Shown here: positions 7,292-14,415 of the stretch, piece after piece
How the letters are laid out: the number at the start of each line of letters is the position of its first letter
Position numbering within the stretch: position 1 is the first letter of the stretch
Source: a virus
DNA: 64,000 nt
IMG/VR virus record: IMGVR_UViG_3300042508_000665
Span: 1 to 64,000 of that record
Direction: 5' to 3' (one strand)
The notes under the pieces: model-generated
Told to the model about the DNA's origin: nothing
Database searches by the model: none
The model's input: only the letters and a program-made list of their open reading frames with translations
Position numbers and translations under genes: made by a program

Positions 7292-8383
7292 ATGGGACAA
7301 ATCCTCGTGCGTCAATCTGTGCCACAAAAGGCGGGAGACCGTTTGACCTTTAGGTACACCGCTCGAATTCGGCTAAAAGGGACAACTCGCTGTAAGACGT
7401 TTCGTACAGAAACCCAAGCAAAAGACTGGATTGAAAAGGAAGAGGCCAAGATACGAAAGGAGTGGTCTGAGGGAAATCTCATACGAATTGTTTGTACAGT
7501 AAGGGATGCCGTGGCAAAGTATAAGGAGGAGTCTTTAGTAAATATATCAAACACTTGGGCGTGTACTCTAAGAAAGCTTAACGAGTATCTTGGGGATGTA
7601 AAATTAACAGAACTGAGACAGTCCGATATTCTTATTGCCAGAGCTAAATATAAAAAAAGTCGGGTGCCACCTCTGACCCCATCAACTGTAAACAAATTTA
7701 CAACTTGTCTTAGAAATGTTCTTAAAGTTGCTCGAAAATTTGAAATGATTTCTCATGATCCTTTTCGGGATTTTGAGCGTGAAAGTGAGAGAGCACATCA
7801 ACGCAATCGTTTTCTGTTAGACGATGAGAGAGAACGATTATTTGCGGAAGCTAAAAAGTCACGAAACCCACATTTGTGGGTAATTATTAACTTTGCCATT
7901 ATGACAGGATTTCGAAAAAATACCATTCGCTTCATGAAGTGGAGCCAGATTGATTTTAACGAAAACATCATTCACATAAAAAATCCCACCGTCAACGAGC
8001 AAGGTAAAAAGGGAAAGCCCAGAGCAACTAATGTGCCAATTGTCCCGACTCTTAAAACTATTTTGCTTGAACACTTTAAAAAATACGGCACAACTGAATT
8101 TGTGTTTCCTTCCAGCGACAATCCACAAGTTCCAACAAATTTTAGATCAGCTTGGGAAGTTGCTAGAAAAAATGCAAAATTAAAAGACTTTAAATTTCAT
8201 GACTTGAGGGGATCTGCTGGAACGTATTTGGGAATGATGAAAGTTCCTCTTCATATCATTCAGCAAATTTTAGGTCATTCAGACCCAAAAATGACAATGA
8301 AGTATGTGCAAACCGTAGATGAGACTGTAAGAACTGAAATGACTCGTGTATTTGAAAAGATTTTTGCTATTCCCAAAACATAA
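7292..8383 (+). CDS. int: Tyrosine recombinase / phage integrase
   Basis: 363 residues from the ATG at 7292, chosen because GGAG lies 9 bases upstream; the frame is open back to 7223. Domains in order: N-terminal arm-binding region (about 1-65, beta strands and a basic helix), core-binding SAM-like domain (about 65-155) and the catalytic domain (about 170-350). Catalytic residues visible: R208 (TGFRKN), a Lys in the GKKGKPR hairpin, H303 and R306 (FHDLR), H329 (LGHSD) and nucleophile Y338 (MKYVQ). All are present, so it should be active. The excisionase-like gene follows directly. A tyrosine integrase is unusual in a T4-like genome. Confidence 0.88.
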   Translation: MGQILVRQSVPQKAGDRLTFRYTARIRLKGTTRCKTFRTETQAKDWIEKEEAKIRKEWSEGNLIRIVCTVRDAVAKYKEESLVNISNTWACTLRKLNEYLGDVKLTELRQSDILIARAKYKKSRVPPLTPSTVNKFTTCLRNVLKVARKFEMISHDPFRDFERESERAHQRNRFLLDDERERLFAEAKKSRNPHLWVIINFAIMTGFRKNTIRFMKWSQIDFNENIIHIKNPTVNEQGKKGKPRATNVPIVPTLKTILLEHFKKYGTTEFVFPSSDNPQVPTNFRSAWEVARKNAKLKDFKFHDLRGSAGTYLGMMKVPLHIIQQILGHSDPKMTMKYVQTVDETVRTEMTRVFEKIFAIPKT

Positions 8384-8424
8384 ATTCTAATGTGCGCCCA
8401 TCTCTAGTAAAAGGGCACTTAGAG

Positions 8425-8459
8425 GGTAATTCCCTACTGGCAATATGATGTTTTATTAT
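8425..8459 (+). promoter_or_regulatory. GGTAAT-class promoter for the excisionase-like gene
   Basis: GGTAATTCCC at 8425-8434 and TATTAT at 8454-8459 with the standard spacing. The expected start near 8466 lies only two bases before the ATG at 8468, so the message may be leaderless. Confidence 0.6.
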
Positions 8460-8467
8460 AAGAGGGT

Positions 8468-8713
8468 ATGTACCCTTGGAGGCTCTATACACCCATAAAC
8501 AGCTTACCGGAGGCTCTATTCACCCCTAAACAGCTTGTAGAGCGTCATTCCTGGCTTAAGTTGGGCACTCTTCGTGAGATGCTCTTTAATCGCGACTATA
8601 ACGGCTTGGCCGCCTCTGGAGCCGTTATAGTACTGACATCCCGCAAAATCCTCATAGACGAGGCTCTATTCGTTTCTTGGGTCAAATCCCATAGGGTAAC
8701 TCCCCGAAAATAG
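8468..8713 (+). CDS. Excisionase-like small DNA-binding protein
   Basis: 81 residues. The body (KQLVERHSWLKLGTLREMLF, then NGLAASGAV, then RKILIDEALFVSWV) matches a family of small winged-helix-type proteins commonly encoded beside integrases in proteobacterial prophages and islands. It lies 84 bases after the integrase. A recombination directionality factor or regulator is the likely role; this is inferred from context. The first 15 residues come from a duplicated DNA segment (see the repeat at 8478), so the N-terminus may be recent. No SD precedes the ATG. Confidence 0.65.
   Translation: MYPWRLYTPINSLPEALFTPKQLVERHSWLKLGTLREMLFNRDYNGLAASGAVIVLTSRKILIDEALFVSWVKSHRVTPRK
8478..8536. repeat. 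Tandem 28-bp near-identical repeat inside gene start
   Basis: GGAGGCTCTATACACCC... at 8478-8505 is repeated at 8509-8536 with two mismatches; the period is 31 bases. As 31 is not a multiple of three, the two copies are read in different frames. Confidence 0.85.
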
Positions 8714-8769
8714 CCGAGTTGGTACTATAAAACCATAAATAGCTATCAAGAACTGTGTTTAGGATAGCT

Positions 8770-9057
8770 ATGGACACCAAAAAGTGCTCAATGTGTAAAG
8801 AAGACAAGCCGTTAGAGGCTTTTGGGCGTAACAGGAAGGGAGAAAAGGTAATTGTACGTTCAGCGTGTAAGGCTTGCACAAATGCAAAGAAAAAAGCACA
8901 GAGAGACGCTAACCCACAGAAAGTAAAGGATATTCTACGACGTTCCTATCTTAAACATCGCAAAAAGAGACTTGAGTATGCTCGTCGGAAAAGAGCCGAA
9001 GCCTTACGCAGTAACACTCAGGAACAATTAGTTAAAGTGGTTATCCCTTCCGAGTAA
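8770..9057 (+). CDS. Zinc-finger protein (CxxC...CxxC), HNH-type N-terminal knuckle family
   Basis: 95 residues. CSMC and CKAC knuckles (C6, C9 and about C32, C35) enclose an EAFGRNRKGEK segment, the layout of the zinc-binding head often found on phage HNH or endonuclease VII-like proteins. The remainder is a Lys/Arg-rich helix without the HNH catalytic motif. It is a paralogue of the product at 9471. Probably binds nucleic acid; a catalytic role is not supported. Confidence 0.6.
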   Translation: MDTKKCSMCKEDKPLEAFGRNRKGEKVIVRSACKACTNAKKKAQRDANPQKVKDILRRSYLKHRKKRLEYARRKRAEALRSNTQEQLVKVVIPSE

Positions 9058-9095
9058 TGTTTCTCTAACACTCCCAAACGTGTTAGAACTATCTA

Positions 9096-9404
9096 ATGAA
9101 AAATCCCAATTTAGGAAAAATTTTAATAGAAAATGCGTGGGATAAAGGGTTTACCGGCATACTTGGACCAAGACCCAAAAAATACATTCTCCACGTTGAA
9201 GATAACAGTGTGTCATTTTCCATTCTTGAGCCAGACGATGAGCAACTCGTTCATCTATGTTGGAACTGCCTCCTACTTGATCGGGAATTTGTCGGCGCAA
9301 TTGTGCAGGAAGCACCAGAACCACATTTGCAAAATTTAGTGTGCTTGACTCTTGAACAAAAGGTCAACTATTTAGTCGACAAACTAAAAATTTCAACTAT
9401 TTAG
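9096..9404 (+). CDS. Hypothetical protein, 102 aa
   Basis: ATG at 9096, no strong SD. Acidic and mixed alpha/beta; the C-terminus VNYLVDKLKISTI is helical. It lies between the two zinc-finger paralogues. No family recognised. Confidence 0.5.
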   Translation: MKNPNLGKILIENAWDKGFTGILGPRPKKYILHVEDNSVSFSILEPDDEQLVHLCWNCLLLDREFVGAIVQEAPEPHLQNLVCLTLEQKVNYLVDKLKISTI

Positions 9405-9470
9405 TTTTTTGTGTTTGAAGTCGAACTAATTATATGATGCAGTCTTTCTGTCATTTTTGTCAGGAGGAAA

Positions 9471-9773
9471 ATGTCTCAAACAAAAGTTTGTTATAAATGT
9501 AACAAAGAACAACCGCTTACTGAGTTCTACAAGCGAAAGCAATTGCTCGATGGTTTTTCTACATATTGCAAAAAATGCTGGAAGATTCTTATCGAAAAAC
9601 GAAAATCAGAAATGTACGACCAGCAAGCCGAGTATCGCGAACAAAACAAAAACAAAAGAAAGCAATTGCGAGACAAATATTACGCAAAATATAGAGATAA
9701 AATACTAGCGCATAAACGAAAGAAATATCAGGAAAGAAAAAAGGCCGCTAAAGCGGCCAAAAACCTCAAATAA
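9471..9773 (+). CDS. Zinc-finger protein, paralogue of 8770
   Basis: 100 residues with a strong SD (AGGAGGA). CYKC and CKKC knuckles (C7, C10, about C33, C36) around LTEFYKRKQLLDGFSTY, then a very basic helical tail. Same architecture as the product at 8770 but diverged. The tail DNA doubles as a terminator for the opposite strand (9737-9758). Confidence 0.62.
   Translation: MSQTKVCYKCNKEQPLTEFYKRKQLLDGFSTYCKKCWKILIEKRKSEMYDQQAEYREQNKNKRKQLRDKYYAKYRDKILAHKRKKYQERKKAAKAAKNLK
9737..9758 (-). terminator. Intrinsic terminator for the leftward head operon, inside a plus-strand gene
   Basis: Read on minus: GGCCGC, TTTA loop, GCGGCC, then TTTTTT (complement of 9737-9742). It lies about 45 bases past the stop of gene 21 and inside the 3' end of the zinc-finger gene of the other strand. 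Confidence 0.75.
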
Positions 9774-9802
9774 AACCTGACTTCAAAAAAACCCCGATTT
9801 AC

Positions 9803-10453
9803 TTATTTACTTTTTGATATTGATTTGATAAAATTATGATAAGCCTCAAAGCTAACCTTTTTTAGTTGCGCTGCTGGCGCAGCTTCAATTGCTTTTTTTG
9901 TTTCTTCGACAATTTTTGATACCCACGTTCCTTCCGCTGATAGAACCCATTCTTTGTTTTCCATCACTGCTTGAACGAAAGCATCTGGTGCTGAAGGAGT
10001 CATCACCACATCTCCCGCCGTAACGAGGATAAATGGAGTTCCTACTTCTTCATAGCCTTCATTGGTAAGAGAGACCTTACCGACGGCACGTGTCGAAACA
10101 CCGAATTGAACACCTCCTTTAAGAAGTCCCTTAACTACATTACCCATTGGCGTATCAAGCACCAATGCTCTTCCCATGTAATTATTCCCCTCTCTAGTAA
10201 GAGAAATAATACGATGTGAAATTCTATCGATGTTTAAATTTGGGTTGGTCGGGTGGTCAGCTTCACCCACTGCTTTTCCGGTGTTAACTTGATTTTGAAT
10301 ATATTCTTCTATAATTGGGGAAATCTTTTCCGCTGGATAAAAACGATTATTACGGTTTATGGTATTCATTTGAATAAACACACCTTCGAAGAATATTTTA
10401 TTCTCTTCTTCTTGGCGTTTGATTTCAAAATTGGCTTCTTGTAGTAATTTCAT
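9803..10453 (-). CDS. 21: Prohead core protease gp21
   Basis: 216 residues, like T4 gp21. Motifs: FEGVFIQMNTINRNNRFYP at the start, GEADHPTNP carrying the catalytic His, and GVSTRAVG carrying the catalytic Ser. This serine protease cleaves the scaffold and the N-terminus of the capsid protein before DNA packaging. The gene is transcribed from a late promoter at 10499-10492 and ends before an intrinsic terminator. In T4, gene 21 precedes 22 and 23; here it lies downstream of them and of 20. Confidence 0.92.
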   Translation of the reverse strand: MKLLQEANFEIKRQEEENKIFFEGVFIQMNTINRNNRFYPAEKISPIIEEYIQNQVNTGKAVGEADHPTNPNLNIDRISHRIISLTREGNNYMGRALVLDTPMGNVVKGLLKGGVQFGVSTRAVGKVSLTNEGYEEVGTPFILVTAGDVVMTPSAPDAFVQAVMENKEWVLSAEGTWVSKIVEETKKAIEAAPAAQLKKVSFEAYHNFIKSISKSK

Positions 10454-10491
10454 CTTTATTTGTTAATAAACGTTTCAATTCTATTTATTGT

Positions 10492-10499
10492 GCGTATCA
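10492..10499 (-). promoter_or_regulatory. Late promoter (AATAAATA) for gene 21
   Basis: Minus-strand AATAAATA 39 bases before the ATG at 10453. It forms a divergent pair with the plus-strand box at 10513. Confidence 0.65.
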
Positions 10500-10512
10500 A
10501 GCGTTCAGCCCC

Positions 10513-10520
10513 GATAAATA
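10513..10520 (+). promoter_or_regulatory. Late promoter (GATAAATA) for the gene at 10527
   Basis: The box ends six bases before the ATG, so the RNA should begin at or within a base or two of the start codon (leaderless). Confidence 0.65.
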
Positions 10521-10526
10521 GAGTTC

Positions 10527-11357
10527 ATGTCGAAACGCAAAATGTCTATTGAAATAAGAGATGTATCTCCTGGAGCTGGGGCGGTGCGTTTAACGGGCAA
10601 TAGAGCAGGAGGCGGTTCTGAAGGATTTCATACTGGTGGAGCGTGGCTATATCAAAATAAAGTGTGGAAACCCTTAGACGGCAGACCATACGGTAATGCT
10701 GATTTTCACATCGAGACTGAGGAAGAGGCATGCTTAACAGCCTTACAGGGAAAGCTTCTTTTTCCTAAAAATTGGGAAATTAAAGAAGTAAATTCTCGCA
10801 GGTTTCTTGTGCGTGATCTTGTTCCGACTTTTCCAAATGGAAGTTTACGTCTTTCTCTAAATGACATTTATGAAATAGAGAAAGGTTTAATCGAAATGAA
10901 TCGTTTAAAATGGGAAGTAAATGACGATTTAGTTATCGGTAAAGATAGAAGCAATCGGCTGTTTATAGTGGATCTTTCAGCTGCTCAATATACTACTGGT
11001 TCCGGCGCTCAGGCAGCAGACGATTCTTTACATTTCAATAAATTATGCGAACAAGCCGGTTTTCGTGAAATACCAGCATTAAAAGCAGCAGCGAGGGAGC
11101 TTTCAGTGCAGGTTACGTTTAATCGAAATTTCAAAGAAACTGGTATTAATCGCCGAGATATTAAATATTTTTACAGTTCGGAAAGCAAGGTAGACATAAA
11201 AAATACTGTTGATTTGACGTATTTAATCTCATCAATACCACCAAAAGATCGACAAGTAGCCAGTAAATACTTTTGGATTGGGTCGACAAAGCCATTATCA
11301 AACCAAGACATTCGAGTGCATAAGATGCATTTACGTCACTTTCGTAGAGGAACCTAG
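10527..11357 (+). CDS. Putative protein-kinase-like fold protein
   Basis: 276 residues. Features that recall a minimal kinase fold: a Gly-rich strand pair (GGGSEGFHTGGAWLY), a Lys in KVWKPLD (K48), an acidic helix (ETEEEACLTAL), a hinge-like RRFLVRDLVP (96-100), and IVDLSAAQY (147-155) at the place of the DFG segment. The canonical HRD loop is not seen. The C-terminal 110 residues are not recognised. Late promoter and no SD. It is inserted between 20 and 21 on the opposite strand; its stop overlaps the stop of gene 20 by 4 bases. Kinase activity is uncertain. Confidence 0.5.
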   Translation: MSKRKMSIEIRDVSPGAGAVRLTGNRAGGGSEGFHTGGAWLYQNKVWKPLDGRPYGNADFHIETEEEACLTALQGKLLFPKNWEIKEVNSRRFLVRDLVPTFPNGSLRLSLNDIYEIEKGLIEMNRLKWEVNDDLVIGKDRSNRLFIVDLSAAQYTTGSGAQAADDSLHFNKLCEQAGFREIPALKAAARELSVQVTFNRNFKETGINRRDIKYFYSSESKVDIKNTVDLTYLISSIPPKDRQVASKYFWIGSTKPLSNQDIRVHKMHLRHFRRGT

Positions 11358-13027
11358 TCATCTTCGGATGTGCTAGGAGGTGTTTTGGAGTCTGGTGTGG
11401 GTTCGTTGGTGCCTGTCTGTGGTTGTTCATTAACCGGAGCACCTGTAAGGGGATCGATGGCGAGTCCAGTTGCCGGATCAAACATACTAGCTTGCTGCAT
11501 CTGCTGAGCTGCTATCTCCTCTTGAATTTCACGCTGCATCTGCATTTGCTCAGCATCGGTCATTTTAAATATGCGCTCACGAATCCATTTATCTGAAACA
11601 TATTTCCCAACGAAAGGTTGTGCTTCCGCTGCTAATCCGATTCGGCTAGTATATACGCTCGCTTCAGACATTTCAGAATAGTAATTATCTGTTGAGAACT
11701 TATATTTCCAATTGCTTCGGAGATAAAACATATCTTGCTCATTTTGCACGATACCCTTTAAGCGAAGTTGCGTTAATAAAAGCACATCAAACAACTTAGA
11801 GAATTGCTTACGAAGTCTAAAAATCATCCTAGCGAATTGTCGCTCGTCTCTTGAAATCGCTCCAGCATTTCCAAAAAGAGCCATAGCATTCTGTTCTAGT
11901 CGAGAAGATGGAACGTTTAATGCTCGCAAAAGCTGTTTATTAAAATAATCAATAGTTGACGTGTCATCAAAACCAGATCCACCCGGAATCGCATCAACTT
12001 GCACCGACTCGCCTGAGCTTGGTACCGGAATAAAAATATCATCAATAATAGACATTACCTTTCGCTCATCAACGACGTCTCCGGAAATGGCATCGAATGC
12101 CGTTTTGGTGCGATATTGAGCGACGATTTGATCAAGGTAGTGACTTACCTGCTTTTCGGGCATTTGGCCTGTAGGAATACGCCACACTCTCCTCTCTGGA
12201 GCACGAGCAACTTTATAAATTAAAGTTGCATTCTCCATTGACTTTAATTGCGACATCGGGCGAATTGCTTTATGGAGAGGCGAGAGGATAACTGAACTTG
12301 TTGAATCAAATATTCCTGAATGGATAAACGCTATAGAATCCTTGGTAAGTTTTACTCCGTTGACAATTGGATTTTTTCCAACTGGTACTACTGCGGTACC
12401 ATTATAATCTATTCCAAATGGCGCATAAACAAAATATTCTGAAACAATAATAGTGTACTCCACTTGCGTGATAGGATCGATGTGTTTATCTGTTTCAATA
12501 AATTTACGAATTTGTCGAGGGTCAATGTAGCGCAATTCTTTTATTCCCTCTCTGTTATCAGAATGGGGTAAAATTTGATAAAATAAACGACCATCAATAT
12601 AGAAATTACGAAAAATATTGTAAGATTCGTTCTGCCAACTTAAGAGGTCTAAAATATTTTCAAATTCGGCATTGATTAACTCTTTTGCGTCGTCTGTTAT
12701 TTGCTCGCACTCGGTTAAGTCCAGCTGAACCGATGCAACTTCACCATCCTCAACTATTGCCTCATTAGTAATTTCATTAATAGCCCAATCGACAAGTGGG
12801 TGAATGCTCATATCACGATATCTTGTGATAAGCTGGTGCTCTGTCAATTGTGCATCTATTTTTGATTGTGCATTACCCAGATAGCCAAATGAATTTGGAG
12901 CACCAATAACTACCGAACCATCATTGGGGTTTGGTGGTACTGGAGATGGCATTTTAGGCTCAGAGTCTTTGCGAAAAGCAAAACCAAAAAGTCGCTGTAA
13001 TGATAGAAATCGATTCTGTTGCGCCAT
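11354..13027 (-). CDS. 20: Portal vertex protein gp20
   Basis: 557 residues, close to T4 gp20 in length. Recognised by the conserved core: DMSIHPLVDWAINEITNEAIV, FYIDGRLFYQ, YIDPRQIRKF, APERRVWRI, and the Pro/Gln/Thr-rich C-terminal tail. It forms the dodecameric ring at one head vertex through which DNA enters and to which the neck attaches. A late promoter lies at 13064. Confidence 0.95.
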   Translation of the reverse strand: MAQQNRFLSLQRLFGFAFRKDSEPKMPSPVPPNPNDGSVVIGAPNSFGYLGNAQSKIDAQLTEHQLITRYRDMSIHPLVDWAINEITNEAIVEDGEVASVQLDLTECEQITDDAKELINAEFENILDLLSWQNESYNIFRNFYIDGRLFYQILPHSDNREGIKELRYIDPRQIRKFIETDKHIDPITQVEYTIIVSEYFVYAPFGIDYNGTAVVPVGKNPIVNGVKLTKDSIAFIHSGIFDSTSSVILSPLHKAIRPMSQLKSMENATLIYKVARAPERRVWRIPTGQMPEKQVSHYLDQIVAQYRTKTAFDAISGDVVDERKVMSIIDDIFIPVPSSGESVQVDAIPGGSGFDDTSTIDYFNKQLLRALNVPSSRLEQNAMALFGNAGAISRDERQFARMIFRLRKQFSKLFDVLLLTQLRLKGIVQNEQDMFYLRSNWKYKFSTDNYYSEMSEASVYTSRIGLAAEAQPFVGKYVSDKWIRERIFKMTDAEQMQMQREIQEEIAAQQMQQASMFDPATGLAIDPLTGAPVNEQPQTGTNEPTPDSKTPPSTSEDD

Positions 13028-13056
13028 TGTTGGGACAATCCTTTAATATCTCCATT

Positions 13057-13064
13057 TATTTATG
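13057..13064 (-). promoter_or_regulatory. Late promoter (CATAAATA) for gene 20
   Basis: Minus-strand CATAAATA 30 bases upstream of the portal ATG, with AAAGGAT between as a possible SD. Confidence 0.6.
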
Positions 13065-13248
13065 GCTCGTTTTTCTTTACTATAAACGACTCATATTAAA
13101 TGGAACATTACTCTTTCTTATAGTTAACTATTTTCTCCGCGCTTTTTTTGCAATATATTTAAGTAGTTAAAATTAAATAAAATCGCTTAAAATTATTAAG
13201 TTGTGTTTGAAGGCTGCCGATTGTATTACTATACAAGAGAGGTAATAT

Positions 13249-13500
13249 ATGAAAAAATACCTATTCCCTTTAGAATTAAAATCTGATCTTTTGGAAATTA
13301 ATCAGAAAAAAGGTCTTCCGATTCAGCTCCTCTCTACCCCAACCCAAACATTTGTAAGATTCAAAGTTATTAGAGATTTTGGTAGCTATCGAAGACAATT
13401 TACGTATAATAAAAATCCCTATGAACTGCTAAAAGATTTAAACTGTTTGCCAGATTTAACGCCGAAATATAACTGGAGCTTATTAGGCAAATTTCTGTAA
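13249..13500 (+). CDS. Hypothetical protein, 83 aa
   Basis: SD GAGAGG just before the ATG. A beta-rich middle (TQTFVRFKVIRDFGSYRRQFTY). Its 3' end overlaps the end of the convergent protease gene by 18 bases. No family recognised. Confidence 0.55.
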   Translation: MKKYLFPLELKSDLLEINQKKGLPIQLLSTPTQTFVRFKVIRDFGSYRRQFTYNKNPYELLKDLNCLPDLTPKYNWSLLGKFL

Positions 13501-14322
13501 TTCACAAACCCAATTTTCCACGATTGCTTCTTTCACTTCAGGATTTTTTGTTTGTGGCTTCGGTGTAGTAGATTTAGAAATTATACTTCTTAAAAATTTG
13601 ATTGCTTCTAAGTGAGTTTTCATTTGCTGTAAACTAAAGTGACTCAAAGCATCGCTGTATTGATTGACGCACGCACAAGGATGCATAATTCCCTCTTCGA
13701 CGTGTTCACCACCTAATACGTGACCAATTTCATGAATAAGCACACGAGTCGTAAATTGTTCACTTCCTATGACTTTCGCGAATACAGTCGCAGGAACCAC
13801 CCCCAAAATTCCAAGACCAGTAGCAAGTCCAATCATGCTTTCTTCTCGAAAGTCAAAACTATTTACGTTATTTGGGAATGCTTCCAATAAAATAACAGTT
13901 AAATCGGTTTTGTACGTCTCAAGGGAATAAGATATATTTAGCCATTTTTGCCATCTTTCTTGTACAGTACCCTTTGGTTGTTCTCTATTTAAAATAATGT
14001 TTTTAATCTCAAAGGACAAATCTAATTCAGATTCGAGATAATTGATAGCCTTTTTTAGTGGCTGAAGTCCTCTATTGCATTCAACGTGACCACCACAAAT
14101 AACAGTGACCGTAAAAACAATTTTTTCATTGGTATTATTTAATACTGCCTTTGTTGAGAGAGCTGTATTTGACGGGGAAAAGTCAACTTGAGATGGTTTG
14201 TTTCTGGAAAATGAAGCAGTTAAAAATGGAAAAAAGAATAACAAAAGTAAGAGACTTATTGTTCCAATTAAAGATATGCTTTTTTTCGACGAGTATTTTA
14301 TAGGTTTATACTGTTTTCTCAT
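13483..14322 (-). CDS. Membrane-anchored metzincin-type zinc metalloprotease
   Basis: 279 residues. A basic start and a single hydrophobic segment (about 15-37) form a signal anchor or uncleaved signal. The zinc site HEIGHVLGGEH (197-207) has the full HExxHxxGxxH spacing, and GIMHP (211-215) is the Met-turn, so the metzincin active site is complete. Cys pairs flank it (CGGHVEC near 76-82; CAC near 216). The predicted catalytic domain faces the periplasm. The late promoter ends six bases before the ATG and no SD is present. Possible roles: host envelope damage or superinfection control; both are inference. Confidence 0.78.
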   Translation of the reverse strand: MRKQYKPIKYSSKKSISLIGTISLLLLLFFFPFLTASFSRNKPSQVDFSPSNTALSTKAVLNNTNEKIVFTVTVICGGHVECNRGLQPLKKAINYLESELDLSFEIKNIILNREQPKGTVQERWQKWLNISYSLETYKTDLTVILLEAFPNNVNSFDFREESMIGLATGLGILGVVPATVFAKVIGSEQFTTRVLIHEIGHVLGGEHVEEGIMHPCACVNQYSDALSHFSLQQMKTHLEAIKFLRSIISKSTTPKPQTKNPEVKEAIVENWVCELQKFA

Positions 14323-14328
14323 ATCAAG

Positions 14329-14336
14329 TATTTATT
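14329..14336 (-). promoter_or_regulatory. Late promoter (AATAAATA) for the metzincin gene
   Basis: The box ends six bases before the ATG at 14322, which predicts a leaderless message. Confidence 0.6.
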
Positions 14337-14415
14337 GACCAAAAACAAACAAAGATAGAAATGGGGATGTTTTTTGGTGCGATAAAATGTTATGATTAAA
14401 ACGTGAGAGAATCGA

